From assembly GCF_000369625.1 (NCBI RefSeq), contig NZ_KB850113.1:324504-388503 (forward strand): a stretch of DNA of 64,000 bases, given 5' to 3'. This DNA comes from Acinetobacter variabilis (GTDB lineage: Bacteria; Pseudomonadota; Gammaproteobacteria; Pseudomonadales; Moraxellaceae). The position numbers were made by a program, and so were the translations under genes. The notes below the pieces were generated by a model. The model saw only the letters and a program-made list of their open reading frames with translations. It made no database searches and was not told the DNA's origin. This document shows, in pieces, positions 11,661 to 20,654 of the stretch. Numbering within the stretch: position 1 is the first letter of the stretch; every line of letters starts with the position of its first letter.

Positions 11661-12551
11661 ATGAGCGTATTAATTAATAAAGACACCAAAGTTTTAGTCC
11701 AAGGCTTTACAGGCAAGAACGGTACATTTCACTCTGAACAGGCTATTGCTTACGGTACTAAAGTCGTTGGTGGGGTAACACCGGGCAAAGGCGGTCAATC
11801 ACATCTGGATTTGCCAGTATTTAATACCATGCGTGAAGCAGTACAAGAAACTCAGGCTGATGCTTCTGTGATTTATGTGCCAGCACCTTTTGTACTTGAT
11901 TCTATTGTAGAAGCTGTTGACTCAGGTATTGAGCTGATTGTTGTGATTACTGAAGGCGTACCAACCTTGGATATGCTGAAAGCCAAACGTTATCTGGAAA
12001 CTAATGGTAATGGTACACGCCTGATCGGTCCAAACTGTCCAGGTATCATTACGCCAGGCGAGTGTAAGATCGGGATTATGCCGGGTCATATTCACCAGCC
12101 AGGTAAGATCGGCATTATCTCACGTTCAGGTACTTTGACTTATGAAGCGGTTGCACAAACCACTAAATTAGGTCTTGGACAGTCTACCTGTATCGGGATC
12201 GGTGGTGATCCGATTCCAGGCATGAACCAGATTGATTGCTTGAAACTGTTCCAGGAAGATCCACAAACTGAAGCCATTATCATGATTGGTGAAATTGGCG
12301 GTACTGCTGAGGAAGAAGCAGCTGAGTATATTCAGTCACATGTGACCAAGCCAGTGGTAGGTTATATCGCCGGTGTCACAGCGCCGAAAGGTAAGCGTAT
12401 GGGTCACGCAGGTGCCATCATTTCTGGCGGTAAAGGAACTGCTGAAGAGAAGTTTGCAGCCTTTGAACGCGCGGGAATGGCGTATACACGTAGTCCTGCT
12501 GAGCTGGGTTCAACCATGCTTCAGGTCTTGAAAGAAAAAGGTTTAGCTTAA
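11661..12551 (+). CDS. sucD: Succinate-CoA ligase subunit alpha
   Basis: This is the CoA-binding and phospho-accepting subunit of succinyl-CoA synthetase. The 296-residue protein has the CoA-binding Rossmann part at the N-terminus ([12 protein letters not shown]), the IGPNCPGII block (about 122-130), and the phosphorylated histidine His249 in [17 protein letters not shown] lies before the ATG, 11 bases after sucC. It is the last gene of the TCA block and is followed by a strong terminator that also serves the convergent flotillin gene. Confidence 0.96.
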   Translation: MSVLINKDTKVLVQGFTGKNGTFHSEQAIAYGTKVVGGVTPGKGGQSHLDLPVFNTMREAVQETQADASVIYVPAPFVLDSIVEAVDSGIELIVVITEGVPTLDMLKAKRYLETNGNGTRLIGPNCPGIITPGECKIGIMPGHIHQPGKIGIISRSGTLTYEAVAQTTKLGLGQSTCIGIGGDPIPGMNQIDCLKLFQEDPQTEAIIMIGEIGGTAEEEAAEYIQSHVTKPVVGYIAGVTAPKGKRMGHAGAIISGGKGTAEEKFAAFERAGMAYTRSPAELGSTMLQVLKEKGLA

Positions 12552-12565
12552 TTTATTAAGCTGAT

Positions 12566-12594
12566 AAAAAGCCCTCACTCTTGAGGGCTTTTTT
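12566..12594. terminator. Bidirectional terminator between sucD and the flotillin gene
   Basis: AAAAAGCCCTCA / TGAGGGCTTTTTT hairpin with A and T runs on opposite sides. It lies 14 bases after sucD and about 58 bases downstream of the minus-strand flotillin stop, so it can serve both. Confidence 0.88.
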
Positions 12595-12652
12595 ATAATT
12601 GCTGTAAAAGAAAATTAAAGTCTAACTAAATGATAATTCGAAAATTGAGTAT

Positions 12653-14371
12653 TTAGCTATCTACACCAGCTTTAGCTTTCAGGCTTTGGGTCAGCCCATT
12701 GATGTCACCGCCCTGAATGCCTAATTCATTCATCAGACTATCAATCAAAGGTGCCTGGCTACGATAACGCAAAGCACTATTCACCACCTGATCGGAGAGG
12801 GCAACATTGCTGCCTTCATGATGGGCATCTGCCTGACAAGAACCCGCATGTGTGCCATGTAAACCATTGACTTGCAAAATCTTGATGTCATCAATGTTTT
12901 CAATAGGCTTAACACTTTCACGAATGATTTCAGGCAGGTATTTCAGCATGGCTAGGCGGATTTGCATTTCCACCTGTTCAGATGACAGTACATTATTTGC
13001 TTCATTCACTGCACGGGTACCTTCGGCATCAACCTGATACTGTTTCTCCATCGCTTGAGCAAGTAATACTTTCGCATCCGCTTCACCTTTGGCTTTTAAG
13101 CGAACTTTTTCAGCTTCGGCTTCAGCGGCTATACGAACCGCTTCTGCATCGTCGGCTGCTGCCTGTTTGCCAGCCTCTGCTGCAACGGTAATGGCAATTG
13201 CATCTTTCTCAGCCTGTTCTTTCGCTGCCACCAGTTCAACCGCTTTTTGACGTTCAGCTTGCTGGATCTGACGGACAGTGACGACTTCTTCTTCCGCTTT
13301 AACCGCTTGAGCACGTGCCTGATCAGCTAAAGCTTTGGCTTCAGATTCAGCACGGGATTTTTCTGCAATCGCAATCGCACGATCCTGTTCAGCCAGTTCA
13401 ATCGTTTTCTTCTGTTCAACTTGGGCTTTTTGAATGAGCTGTGCTTTCTGAATGTTTTCATTTTCAACATCACGAGCTGCCAGAATGCGTTTCAGTTCTA
13501 CTTCACGTTCAGCAGCAATACGGGCTTCTTCTGCTTCACGTTTTTTTGCAGCTTCCTGAGCTGCAATTTCAGCTAACTGTTCAGCACGGCGAATCGAAAT
13601 TTCACGTTCCTGTTGCAATTTGGCATATTCTTCTTCACGGATAATTTGTAGACGCGCTTGCTCGGCTTCCAGATTTTTGGCTTTAATGGCCAGATCCGTA
13701 TCCTGTTCAATATGATTACGCTTACGGCGACGATCTTCAATCGTTTCAGTGAGTTTGGTCAAACCTTCAGCATCGAACGCATTTTGTGGCTTGAAGTATT
13801 TAAAGCCAGTTTGATCTAAGCCAGTTAAAGAAACAGTTTCCAGTTCCAGACCATTTTTGTGCAGATCTTCAGATACCACTTGCTGTACTTTTTGTACAAA
13901 GTCGACACGTTTTTCATGCAGTTCTTCCATCGCCATTTCAGCAGCAACCGCACGTAAAGAGTCGACAAATTTACCTTCCACAAGATTTTTCAGTTCATTT
14001 GGTGACATGGTCTTTTGACCAAGCGTTTGTGCTGCCGTAGCAATCGAATCGGCGGTGGGCTTTACACGCACATAGAATTCAGCCATTACATCGACACGCA
14101 TGCGATCACGGGTAATCAGCGCCTGATCATCGGCACGACGGACTTCCAGACGTAGGGTATTCATATTCACTGGAATGATTTCATGTAGTACCGGTAGCAC
14201 CAAAGCTCCGCCGCCTAAAATTACTTTTTCACCACCCCAACCGGTACGTACAAAGGAAATCTCTTTACTGGAACGACGGTATAAACGTGCAATGATTAAT
14301 CCGAAGGTGACTAGGCCAACGAATATAATCCCCGCAATAATCAAAACATTATATAAATCAAAATTTAGCAT
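12653..14371 (-). CDS. yqiK: Flotillin family protein (YqiK-like)
   Basis: This is a membrane scaffold protein of the SPFH/flotillin family, thought to organise ordered lipid domains of the inner membrane. The 572-residue protein has an N-terminal membrane helix (about 8-28), an SPFH domain (about 35-200) and a long Ala/Glu/Lys/Gln-rich coiled coil (about 210-440), followed by a region with MLKYLPEIIRES and a less ordered tail. It follows the YqiJ-like gene by 51 bases on the same strand, the arrangement seen for E. coli yqiJ-yqiK. The length is in the range of E. coli YqiK (about 550). The family call is firm; the exact role is not known from sequence. Confidence 0.85.
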   Translation of the reverse strand: MLNFDLYNVLIIAGIIFVGLVTFGLIIARLYRRSSKEISFVRTGWGGEKVILGGGALVLPVLHEIIPVNMNTLRLEVRRADDQALITRDRMRVDVMAEFYVRVKPTADSIATAAQTLGQKTMSPNELKNLVEGKFVDSLRAVAAEMAMEELHEKRVDFVQKVQQVVSEDLHKNGLELETVSLTGLDQTGFKYFKPQNAFDAEGLTKLTETIEDRRRKRNHIEQDTDLAIKAKNLEAEQARLQIIREEEYAKLQQEREISIRRAEQLAEIAAQEAAKKREAEEARIAAEREVELKRILAARDVENENIQKAQLIQKAQVEQKKTIELAEQDRAIAIAEKSRAESEAKALADQARAQAVKAEEEVVTVRQIQQAERQKAVELVAAKEQAEKDAIAITVAAEAGKQAAADDAEAVRIAAEAEAEKVRLKAKGEADAKVLLAQAMEKQYQVDAEGTRAVNEANNVLSSEQVEMQIRLAMLKYLPEIIRESVKPIENIDDIKILQVNGLHGTHAGSCQADAHHEGSNVALSDQVVNSALRYRSQAPLIDSLMNELGIQGGDINGLTQSLKAKAGVDS

Positions 14372-14422
14372 TGTTCTAAAGTCTCTTTGGGCAAGCTTGA
14401 TTTTTATAGGAAATTGGTTTAA

Positions 14423-15058
14423 TTAAAGTTCAATAGCCTGAAAGCCATTTTTAGTTTTTTGAGTCAGAACCACTGTCTGACCTTGATTAAATATTTCATT
14501 GCGTTCAGGTTCGACCAGCACATAATGGGTCTTACCATGCTGATCCTGAACTTTGGCCTGAGCAGGGGAGTTAGCTTTGGCATCTCCCAGAATAATGGTA
14601 GCGGTTCGTCCGATCAGTTCATCGCTATAGATCGCGATGGTTTCATCCTGAGGCAGAATTTTGGCAGCAAGCACGGACAGCCCACGTACAATCGGCATGC
14701 ATAAAAATAAACAGGCAGGGGAAATAATCCATGCATTTAAAAGCTGGCTAGTGAATCGTTCGAACAGGCCTTGGATTAATAATCCGCTCAGACCATAACT
14801 GGTCAGGAAAATAATGAGCCAGATAAAGAGAGGCAGGCGACCCAGATAAAGCCAGTCGAATACTTTATTGAGCAGGCCAGTATGCTGATCAACACCTACT
14901 TCCGGGTGAAGCGGTTCTTCAGGCAGAAATTGTTCGAACATATTTTGGGAGCCGCCTCCCAGCATCAGCAAGACACATTCCAACGCAGCAAACATCAGCA
15001 TCAAACTTAAACTGATACTAAATACAATGTTGGAAGGATGAGTGAACAGTTCCCACAT
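14423..15058 (-). CDS. yqiJ: YqiJ/DUF1449-like membrane protein with NfeD-type tail
   Basis: The 211-residue protein has hydrophobic segments near 10-35, 75-100 and 110-135, then a C-terminal soluble part of about 70 residues rich in beta-strand pattern (IGRTATIILGDAKANSPAQA), consistent with the OB-fold seen in NfeD-type flotillin partners. Such proteins are usually encoded directly upstream of a flotillin, as here, and are thought to act with it in the membrane. Promoter and leader lie above 15058. The pairing supports the family call more than any single motif. Confidence 0.78.
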   Translation of the reverse strand: MWELFTHPSNIVFSISLSLMLMFAALECVLLMLGGGSQNMFEQFLPEEPLHPEVGVDQHTGLLNKVFDWLYLGRLPLFIWLIIFLTSYGLSGLLIQGLFERFTSQLLNAWIISPACLFLCMPIVRGLSVLAAKILPQDETIAIYSDELIGRTATIILGDAKANSPAQAKVQDQHGKTHYVLVEPERNEIFNQGQTVVLTQKTKNGFQAIEL

Positions 15059-15233
15059 GAGTTTCTGTCTCTAATTATGGTTTTATAGAAATTTTATGAC
15101 CCTGTTAAAGATAACAGTTATTAATAAAATTGTAAGCAAAAAACAACAAAAATCCCTATCGGGATAACTTGATAAAACTAATATTTAACAACATGTGATG
15201 TATTTTTCTTAGCTACAAATAAATGTCGACTAT

Positions 15234-15277
15234 TTATATAGGTGAGCGAATCTGATTATATAGGTGAGCGAATCTGA
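15234..15277. repeat. Perfect tandem duplication of a 22-base unit
   Basis: Two adjoining identical copies (15234-15255 and 15256-15277) share the core TATAGGTGAGCGAATCTGA. They lie in the 291-base spacer between the YqiJ-like gene and the next minus-strand gene. They could be a slippage duplication or a pair of protein-binding sites. Confidence 0.9.
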
Positions 15278-15292
15278 GGATTTATCTAAAGA

Positions 15293-15327
15293 ATAGAAAA
15301 GCAATTGATGTATGTTTGCTTTTCTAT
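15293..15327 (-). terminator. Possible terminator hairpin of the 15350-15892 gene
   Basis: ATAGAAAAGCAA (15293-15304) pairs perfectly with TTGCTTTTCTAT (15316-15327) around an 11-base loop. It lies just downstream of the minus-strand stop at 15350. The T run after it is poor, so termination strength is uncertain. Confidence 0.45.
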
Positions 15328-15349
15328 CCCTATATAGATGTATAAAAAA

Positions 15350-15892
15350 CTAAAGGATGGCGGTCTGGATACGGACTTTCATTTCTAGGGCTTGTTGCAG
15401 GATATAGCTCTTCATCCATTGCACCTGTTCGCCCATTGGATTGGTTTTTACTGCAGTCTCCAGAAATTTAAGTTCAGGCTGATTAAATAGTTGTTCGTCG
15501 AGAGCCTGTTCCAATACCTGAGTATTTGCAGACAAAGGTAAGGTCACCAAGAAGAATGCTTTAGGATAGTTATAGAAAGCATAAAGCAGCTTAAAAGCCT
15601 TTTGATCGCCTCTCAGATTGCCGGCATCTATTTCGTAACCTGCCTGCTGGTTGCTATAAGTCATACCGAGCAGGTATTCCCATTGACCATTCAGCTTACG
15701 CAGGCCAAACTGCACGCCAATCTGATCCGCTGTCAGTTCATGCTGGATATAAATATTTAATGGACTGCCATCTTCAGTATAGGGTTCCTGAAGAACCAAA
15801 ATATGTTGCTGGTGCTGGTAAATAAAACCGGCAAGTTTTGCCTGTTCCAGACGGGATTTTAAAGTATCTAAATCAAATTCGTTATAAGGCAT
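15350..15892 (-). CDS. Conserved-looking hypothetical protein
   Basis: I do not recognise a family for this 180-residue protein. It has no signal peptide or membrane segment and looks cytoplasmic, with mixed alpha/beta character. The ATG is preceded by only a weak ribosome-binding site. Codon use matches the neighbouring genes, and it is flanked by a terminator-like hairpin, which supports it being real. It stands alone between the yqiJ-yqiK pair and cysDN and shares no clear pathway with them. No function can be given. Confidence 0.7.
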   Translation of the reverse strand: MPYNEFDLDTLKSRLEQAKLAGFIYQHQQHILVLQEPYTEDGSPLNIYIQHELTADQIGVQFGLRKLNGQWEYLLGMTYSNQQAGYEIDAGNLRGDQKAFKLLYAFYNYPKAFFLVTLPLSANTQVLEQALDEQLFNQPELKFLETAVKTNPMGEQVQWMKSYILQQALEMKVRIQTAIL

Positions 15893-16209
15893 ACATAGTT
15901 TATAAATTGGAAGAACTAATCCTACTCTAATTTTTTTTCACCACGATGTGAACCGGCCGTTTAGATGATTAATATATCATTTCATTGCTAAAAGTAATCT
16001 TCCAGAGTGCTTTGACTAAACAATCAATTGTCTTTATTTAGCTAAGCTATCAGATTCATAAAAACTGATAGTTGATATTAGTGAATTTTTATATGACGTT
16101 TTAATATATGAATATCACAAAACAAGCAATCGTTATAAGAAGTTAATCACTATAATGAATATAAATTTTATAAAGTGTAATAAGTACACGTGTAATACGC
16201 AGGTTGTCC
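15893..16209. other. Divergent control region upstream of cysD
   Basis: This 317-base AT-rich region separates the minus-strand hypothetical gene from cysD and holds no gene. A perfect -10 box TATAAT lies at 16151-16156 without a good -35, which would fit an activator-dependent promoter such as those controlled by CysB in other bacteria; I see no defined CysB site. Confidence 0.4.
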
Positions 16210-17124
16210 ATGTCATTAAATGAGGAAAGACTTACTCATCTTAAACAGCTTGAAGCTGAGAGTATTCACATCATTCGCGAAGTTGCTGCCGAGTTTGAAA
16301 ATCCGGTTATGCTTTATTCAATCGGTAAAGATTCAGCAGTCATGTTGCATTTAGCACTGAAAGCGTTTTATCCTGCAAAACTTCCATTCCCGTTACTTCA
16401 TGTAGATACCGGCTGGAAATTCAAAGACATGATCAAGTTCCGTGACAACATGGCCAAAGAACATGGCTTTGAGCTGATCGTGCATCAGAACAAAGAAGGT
16501 CGTGATGCGGGCGTAAACCCATTCGACTATGGTAGCTCTAAATATACTGACATTATGAAAACCCAAGGCTTGAAACAGGCTTTGGATAAATATCAGTTTG
16601 ATGCTGCTTTCGGTGGTGCACGTCGTGACGAAGAAAAATCACGTGCCAAAGAACGTGTTTATTCATTCCGTGATTCTAAACACCGTTGGGATCCTAAAAA
16701 CCAGCGCCCAGAACTTTGGAACCTTTACAATGGTAAAGTGAACAAAGGCGAAAGTATTCGTGTATTCCCATTGTCTAACTGGACTGAGCTAGACATCTGG
16801 CAATATATCTACCTTGAAAATATCAAACTTGTTCCATTGTACTTAGCGGCTGAACGTCCAGTCGTTGAGCGTAATGGTACGCTGATCATGGTTGATGATG
16901 AGCGTATGCGCCTGAATCCAGGCGAAGTGCCACAAATGAAATCGGTTCGTTTCCGTACTTTAGGTTGTTACCCTCTGACTGGTGCAGTTGAATCAACTGC
17001 AACAACTTTACCGGAAATTATCCAGGAAATGCTTTTAGCGACCACATCTGAACGTCAAGGCCGTATGATCGACCATGATGAAGCAGGTTCGATGGAAAAG
17101 AAAAAGCAGGAAGGTTACTTCTAA
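16210..17124 (+). CDS. cysD: Sulfate adenylyltransferase subunit 2
   Basis: This is the catalytic small subunit of ATP sulfurylase, which makes adenosine 5'-phosphosulfate (APS) from sulfate and ATP for cysteine synthesis. The 304-residue protein belongs to the PP-loop ATP pyrophosphatase family: [12 protein letters not shown] (about 38-49) is the PP-loop, and [16 protein letters not shown] and [14 protein letters not shown] are typical CysD blocks. The ATG at 16210 has AGG at 6 bases and gives the usual N-terminus; a TTG two codons upstream is less likely. It lies 115 bases before cysN, with a palindromic repeat in between. Confidence 0.96.
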   Translation: MSLNEERLTHLKQLEAESIHIIREVAAEFENPVMLYSIGKDSAVMLHLALKAFYPAKLPFPLLHVDTGWKFKDMIKFRDNMAKEHGFELIVHQNKEGRDAGVNPFDYGSSKYTDIMKTQGLKQALDKYQFDAAFGGARRDEEKSRAKERVYSFRDSKHRWDPKNQRPELWNLYNGKVNKGESIRVFPLSNWTELDIWQYIYLENIKLVPLYLAAERPVVERNGTLIMVDDERMRLNPGEVPQMKSVRFRTLGCYPLTGAVESTATTLPEIIQEMLLATTSERQGRMIDHDEAGSMEKKKQEGYF

Positions 17125-17125
17125 A

Positions 17126-17190
17126 AAATCTCCCCCGGCCCCTCTTTTCCAAAGAGGGGAGAAAAAGTCTGCCTTAACAAAGGGAGATTT
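17126..17190. repeat. REP-like palindromic repeat between cysD and cysN
   Basis: The ends AAATCTCCC (17126-17134) and GGGAGATTT (17182-17190) are perfect inverted repeats. Inside is a strong hairpin CCCCTCTTT (17139-17147) / AAAGAGGGG (17151-17159). The form, with nested palindromes and C-rich and G-rich ends, matches a dispersed palindromic repeat or small non-autonomous element. In the cysDN transcript it would fold into a stable stem. Confidence 0.65.
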
Positions 17191-17239
17191 AGAGAGATTA
17201 AAAGAAACCGATTTCAACGTATTTGTGGAGCTATGAGCG

Positions 17240-18853
17240 ATGTCTCACCAATCAGAACTTATTAGCCAAGACATTTTGGCTTATTTGAAACAGCACGAAA
17301 ATAAAGACTTATTGCGTTTCCTGACTTGCGGTAACGTGGATGATGGTAAATCAACCCTGATCGGCCGTCTGCTTTACGATTCAAAACTGATTTATGAAGA
17401 TCAGCTGCAAGCGGTTACCCGTGACTCTAAAAAAGTGGGTACCACTGGCGATGCACCTGACCTTGCACTTCTTGTAGATGGTCTGCAAGCTGAACGTGAG
17501 CAGGGTATTACAATTGATGTGGCTTACCGTTATTTCTCTACTGAAAAACGTAAGTTCATCATTGCCGACACCCCGGGACACGAGCAATATACCCGTAATA
17601 TGGCGACAGGTGCGTCGACTGCGGATCTTGCCATCATCCTGATCGATGCGCGTTACGGTGTTCAGACTCAAACACGTCGTCACTCATTCATTGCGAGCCT
17701 GTTAGGTATTCGTAATATCGTGGTTGCAGTGAACAAGATGGACCTGGTTGAATTCTCTGAAGCACGCTTTAATGAAATTCAGGCTGAATACAACGAGTTC
17801 GTGAACCAGTTGGGCGATCGTAAACCTGAAAATATTGTGTTCACGCCAATTTCTGCATTGAATGGTGATAACGTTGTAAACAAATCACCAAATACGCCGT
17901 GGTACCAAGGTCAAACCTTAATGGAGACGTTGGAAACTGTAGAAATTACACGTAATACCAGCAAAGATGAATTCCGTTTCCCAGTTCAGTATGTAAACCG
18001 TCCTAACCTCGACTTCCGTGGTTTCTGCGGAACGATCGCACTGGGTGAAGTGAAAGTTGGTGATGAAATTGTTGCGCTGCCATCTGGCAAGAAATCGACA
18101 GTAAAAGAAATCGTCACTTTTGATGGCAATCTGGATCATGCTGTAGCTGGTCAAGCTGTTACGTTAACACTGAATGATGAGATTGATATTTCACGTGGTA
18201 ACGTGTTGGTAAAAGCTGGCGAACAACCACTGATTTCACGTTCTGCTCGTGCATCTGTGGTATGGATGAACGATCAGCCATTAGTGGTTGGCAAACTTTA
18301 TAACGTGAAGTTTGGTACTCAAACTATCCCTGCGAAAGTTGCGCAAATTAACTACCGTACCAATGTCAATACATTGGAAAAACTACAAGTTGAGCAACTG
18401 GATCTGAATGCGATTGCTGACGTGACTATCGAATTTGATGCGCCAGTGGTATTTGACCGTTATCAAGACAGCCGTTACACAGGTTCATTCATCTTCATCG
18501 ACCGTCTAAGCAACGTGACGGTTGGTGCGGGTATGGTTGAAGCTGCAGTGGAATGGACTGCACATAACGAGCCTGTCACTGCTGAAGCACGTGCTGCACG
18601 TTTAGGTCAAAAACCTGCCGCAGTCACTGTCACTGCTAAAGCGCTAGAAAATGCTCAAGCACTTGAAAGCCTGTTGATTCAACAAGGTGTAGTTGCAATT
18701 GCGAAAGCGGGTCTGACTGCTGAACAGGTTGCGCTTGTTCGTGAAACTGGTGTAGTAGTGATTACTGACCTTACAGAAGGTACAGATGTGACTTACACAG
18801 CCGATGCAGTTGAAGAACTGGCTGAGAAAGTTGTGGAATTGGTTCGTCTATAA
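17240..18853 (+). CDS. cysN: Sulfate adenylyltransferase subunit 1 with extra C-terminal tail
   Basis: This is the GTPase subunit of ATP sulfurylase, whose GTP hydrolysis drives APS formation by CysD. The 537-residue protein has the translation-factor-type GTPase motifs GNVDDGKST (31-39), DTPGH (110-114) and NKMD (165-168), then two beta-barrel domains to about residue 440. E. coli CysN is about 475 residues; here a tail of about 92 residues (446-537) follows. It begins with [14 protein letters not shown] and ends [12 protein letters not shown], which resemble the junction and end of the CysC (APS kinase) domain of CysNC fusions, but it has no P-loop. The tail looks like a shrunken kinase domain without activity. 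ATG at 17240 follows GGAG. Confidence 0.95.
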   Translation: MSHQSELISQDILAYLKQHENKDLLRFLTCGNVDDGKSTLIGRLLYDSKLIYEDQLQAVTRDSKKVGTTGDAPDLALLVDGLQAEREQGITIDVAYRYFSTEKRKFIIADTPGHEQYTRNMATGASTADLAIILIDARYGVQTQTRRHSFIASLLGIRNIVVAVNKMDLVEFSEARFNEIQAEYNEFVNQLGDRKPENIVFTPISALNGDNVVNKSPNTPWYQGQTLMETLETVEITRNTSKDEFRFPVQYVNRPNLDFRGFCGTIALGEVKVGDEIVALPSGKKSTVKEIVTFDGNLDHAVAGQAVTLTLNDEIDISRGNVLVKAGEQPLISRSARASVVWMNDQPLVVGKLYNVKFGTQTIPAKVAQINYRTNVNTLEKLQVEQLDLNAIADVTIEFDAPVVFDRYQDSRYTGSFIFIDRLSNVTVGAGMVEAAVEWTAHNEPVTAEARAARLGQKPAAVTVTAKALENAQALESLLIQQGVVAIAKAGLTAEQVALVRETGVVVITDLTEGTDVTYTADAVEELAEKVVELVRL

Positions 18854-18870
18854 GGCTGGACTGATTTAAG

Positions 18871-18897
18871 AAAAACCCGCTGTAAGGCGGGTTTTTT
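18871..18897 (+). terminator. Intrinsic terminator of cysDN
   Basis: AAAAACCCGC / GCGGGTTTTTT hairpin 17 bases after the cysN stop. Confidence 0.9.
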
Positions 18898-18999
18898 ATT
18901 GTCTGAATTTTGATTGTTTGAAAATCATTCGAATAATAAAAATGTGATCTTTCAATTTATTCGCTGCTTTATACAATGCTCCGTAGATGGGGGGAGTGT

Positions 19000-19266
19000 A
19001 TGAAAAAATTATTATTACTAGTTGGACTATGTGTAGCTTTTGGGGCTGAAGCAAAGCAGAGCAGCCAAGGTGTAGAAGCAATTAAACAGAAGATTATTCA
19101 ACAATCGATTGAAAGCTATCCGGGAAATTGTCCTTGTCCATACAATACAGCGCGTAATGGTAGTCGTTGCGGCAAGCGTAGTGCTTATAACCGTGCTGGT
19201 GGTTATGCACCACTTTGCTATCCGGAAGATGTTAGTGATCGGATGGTGCGAGAATATAAAAGTTAA
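19000..19266 (+). CDS. Small secreted cysteine-containing protein
   Basis: The 88-residue product starts at an ATG after a GGGGGGAG site; the open frame extends eight codons further without a better start. Residues 1-18 form a signal peptide ending AEA-K. The mature part holds four cysteines (44, 46, 57, 73) in the pattern CPCPY...NGSRCG...SAY...GGYAPLCYP-EDV. I recall similar small secreted proteins annotated as hypothetical in other proteobacteria, but I do not know a function. It is probably periplasmic with two disulfides. It stands alone between the cysDN terminator and the PadR regulator. Confidence 0.75.
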   Translation: MKKLLLLVGLCVAFGAEAKQSSQGVEAIKQKIIQQSIESYPGNCPCPYNTARNGSRCGKRSAYNRAGGYAPLCYPEDVSDRMVREYKS

Positions 19267-19482
19267 AATTTAAGTTGAGGCACTAAGATTATAAATCATC
19301 TATTTTTATACATTTACATAAGACAGTAACTATACAAAAGGTTCCTAGTTAAGTGTTGTAATCTCAACTGAGAAAATGGCTTTATAAGGAAGGATGTTTT
19401 TCACAAGTATTTCGTGCCTATTTTTCTTCTTAAATTTAACTTTTATTGCTTCACTTGAAATAAATTCAATATTATCTATGAT

Positions 19483-19516
19483 AAGATATATCTTAATTAA
19501 ATTTAAGATATATCTT
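19483..19516 (+). promoter_or_regulatory. Twin palindromic operators upstream of the PadR gene
   Basis: Two identical 12-base palindromes, AAGATATATCTT, lie at 19483-19494 and 19505-19516, with centres 22 bases apart (two helical turns). The second ends 4 bases before the PadR start codon. This is the geometry expected for an autoregulated PadR-type repressor. Confidence 0.7.
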
Positions 19517-19520
19517 TGTT

Positions 19521-20036
19521 ATGTCTAAAACACCTCATTCTGTCTTAACAGAAGAACGAGAAAGTCCCGCAAAACCTCGTAAACGCCTCTTTGAAGCAGG
19601 TGAAATGAAACTGCTCGTGCTGCATTTTATTGCTCAAGCGCCTAAGTACAGTTATGACATTATCAAAGATGTTGCTGCTTTGGTTGGGGGGGACTATAAA
19701 CCGAGTACAGGCACGATCTGCCCGACGATTAACTATCTTGAAGAACAGCAATATACCCAAGTGGTTATGAGTGCTGATGAACGCAAGCAATACCACATTA
19801 CAGGCAAAGGTCGTGAACATCTTAAAGATAGTCAGGAAACTCTTCAAAAAGTGCTTAGCCGTTTTGAAACCCGTCGCCGTATTCAAAAAGATGAACGCTA
19901 TATCGATATCCATAATTCAATGGAAAACCTGAAAGTTTCATTACGATTCAAACTGCAAAATGAACTTCGTCCAGAGCAGCTCAGTGATATTGCTGCCCAG
20001 ATTGAACAGGCTGCAAACAATATCCGTCAACTATAG
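19521..20036 (+). CDS. PadR family transcriptional regulator
   Basis: The 171-residue protein has a winged-helix DNA-binding domain of the PadR type (about 25-95): MKLLVLHFIAQAPKYSYDII, then STGTICPTINYLEEQQ, in place of the usual SPGTIYP-LxxLE block, and the wing YHITGKGREHL. The C-terminal 60 residues look helical and would form the dimer. The layout resembles E. coli YqjI, an iron- and nickel-responsive PadR member, but the metal-binding N-terminus of YqjI is missing. It heads a unit with two small DUF genes 9 and 18 bases apart and has paired palindromes over its leader, so it probably represses its own operon. The inducer is unknown. Confidence 0.85.
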   Translation: MSKTPHSVLTEERESPAKPRKRLFEAGEMKLLVLHFIAQAPKYSYDIIKDVAALVGGDYKPSTGTICPTINYLEEQQYTQVVMSADERKQYHITGKGREHLKDSQETLQKVLSRFETRRRIQKDERYIDIHNSMENLKVSLRFKLQNELRPEQLSDIAAQIEQAANNIRQL

Positions 20037-20045
20037 GAGCAGGGT

Positions 20046-20357
20046 ATGAAACAACATCAATATGAAGTGACTGTTAAACATCTGGCTGATGCTCAAGGTA
20101 ATCCATCAACCTATACTGAGGGGCTACAGTTTCAGATGGGTAATCACGATGACATCTTTAAAATACTGGAAAAACTTCAAGCCAGTCAGTTGCTGGATTC
20201 GGAAAGCACCAAGGCATTTACTGTTGGTTTAAAACTGTTTAGTGAAGTCATGCTGGAAAATAAAGATTTGCCACTCTTCAAGGAATTCATGCCGCAATTT
20301 GCCCAGTTTATGAAATCCCTGAAACAGACTGTTAAAGCGCAAAGTGAAGGAAAGTAA
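20046..20357 (+). CDS. DUF3861 domain-containing protein
   Basis: This 103-residue cytoplasmic protein matches what I recall of the DUF3861 family: N-terminal YEVTVKHLADAQGNP, then FQMGNHDDIFKILEKLQ and a helical C-terminus ending in a lysine-rich tail. The family has no established function. The start follows AGGAGCAGGGT, 9 bases after the PadR gene, which suggests co-transcription under the paired operators at 19483-19516. There is no signal peptide or membrane segment. Confidence 0.75.
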   Translation: MKQHQYEVTVKHLADAQGNPSTYTEGLQFQMGNHDDIFKILEKLQASQLLDSESTKAFTVGLKLFSEVMLENKDLPLFKEFMPQFAQFMKSLKQTVKAQSEGK

Positions 20358-20375
20358 GTATTCTAAAGGTCGTTT

Positions 20376-20636
20376 ATGAAAAAAAATCTCCCAAAATTTC
20401 ACCCAAAACATCTGAACTGGTTAATGCCCTTGATTCTTTCCGGCATTATGAGTGGCGCGATTTCCTGTTTTAACATGCTGCTGAATAAAGGCTGGAGCAA
20501 TGCGTTTATCTCGCTATGGTTACATGCTTGGGGACTGTCATGGCTGGTGGCATTTCCACTGATTCTACTTGTCTTGCCGCTGGTACGTAAATTCCTGATA
20601 CAGTTTGTGCAGATGCCAGATCAATCTGCTAAATAA
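20376..20636 (+). CDS. DUF2798 small membrane protein
   Basis: The 86-residue product has two membrane helices, about 15-35 (PLILSGIMSGAISCFNML) and 45-70, with positive ends on both sides, as in the DUF2798 family. That family has no known reaction. It is third in the PadR - DUF3861 - DUF2798 unit, 18 bases after the second gene, and its neighbour downstream is convergent. Together the three genes suggest a regulated membrane response, but no inducer is visible. Confidence 0.75.
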   Translation: MKKNLPKFHPKHLNWLMPLILSGIMSGAISCFNMLLNKGWSNAFISLWLHAWGLSWLVAFPLILLVLPLVRKFLIQFVQMPDQSAK

Positions 20637-20654
20637 AAGATTGATCCGCTTGAA

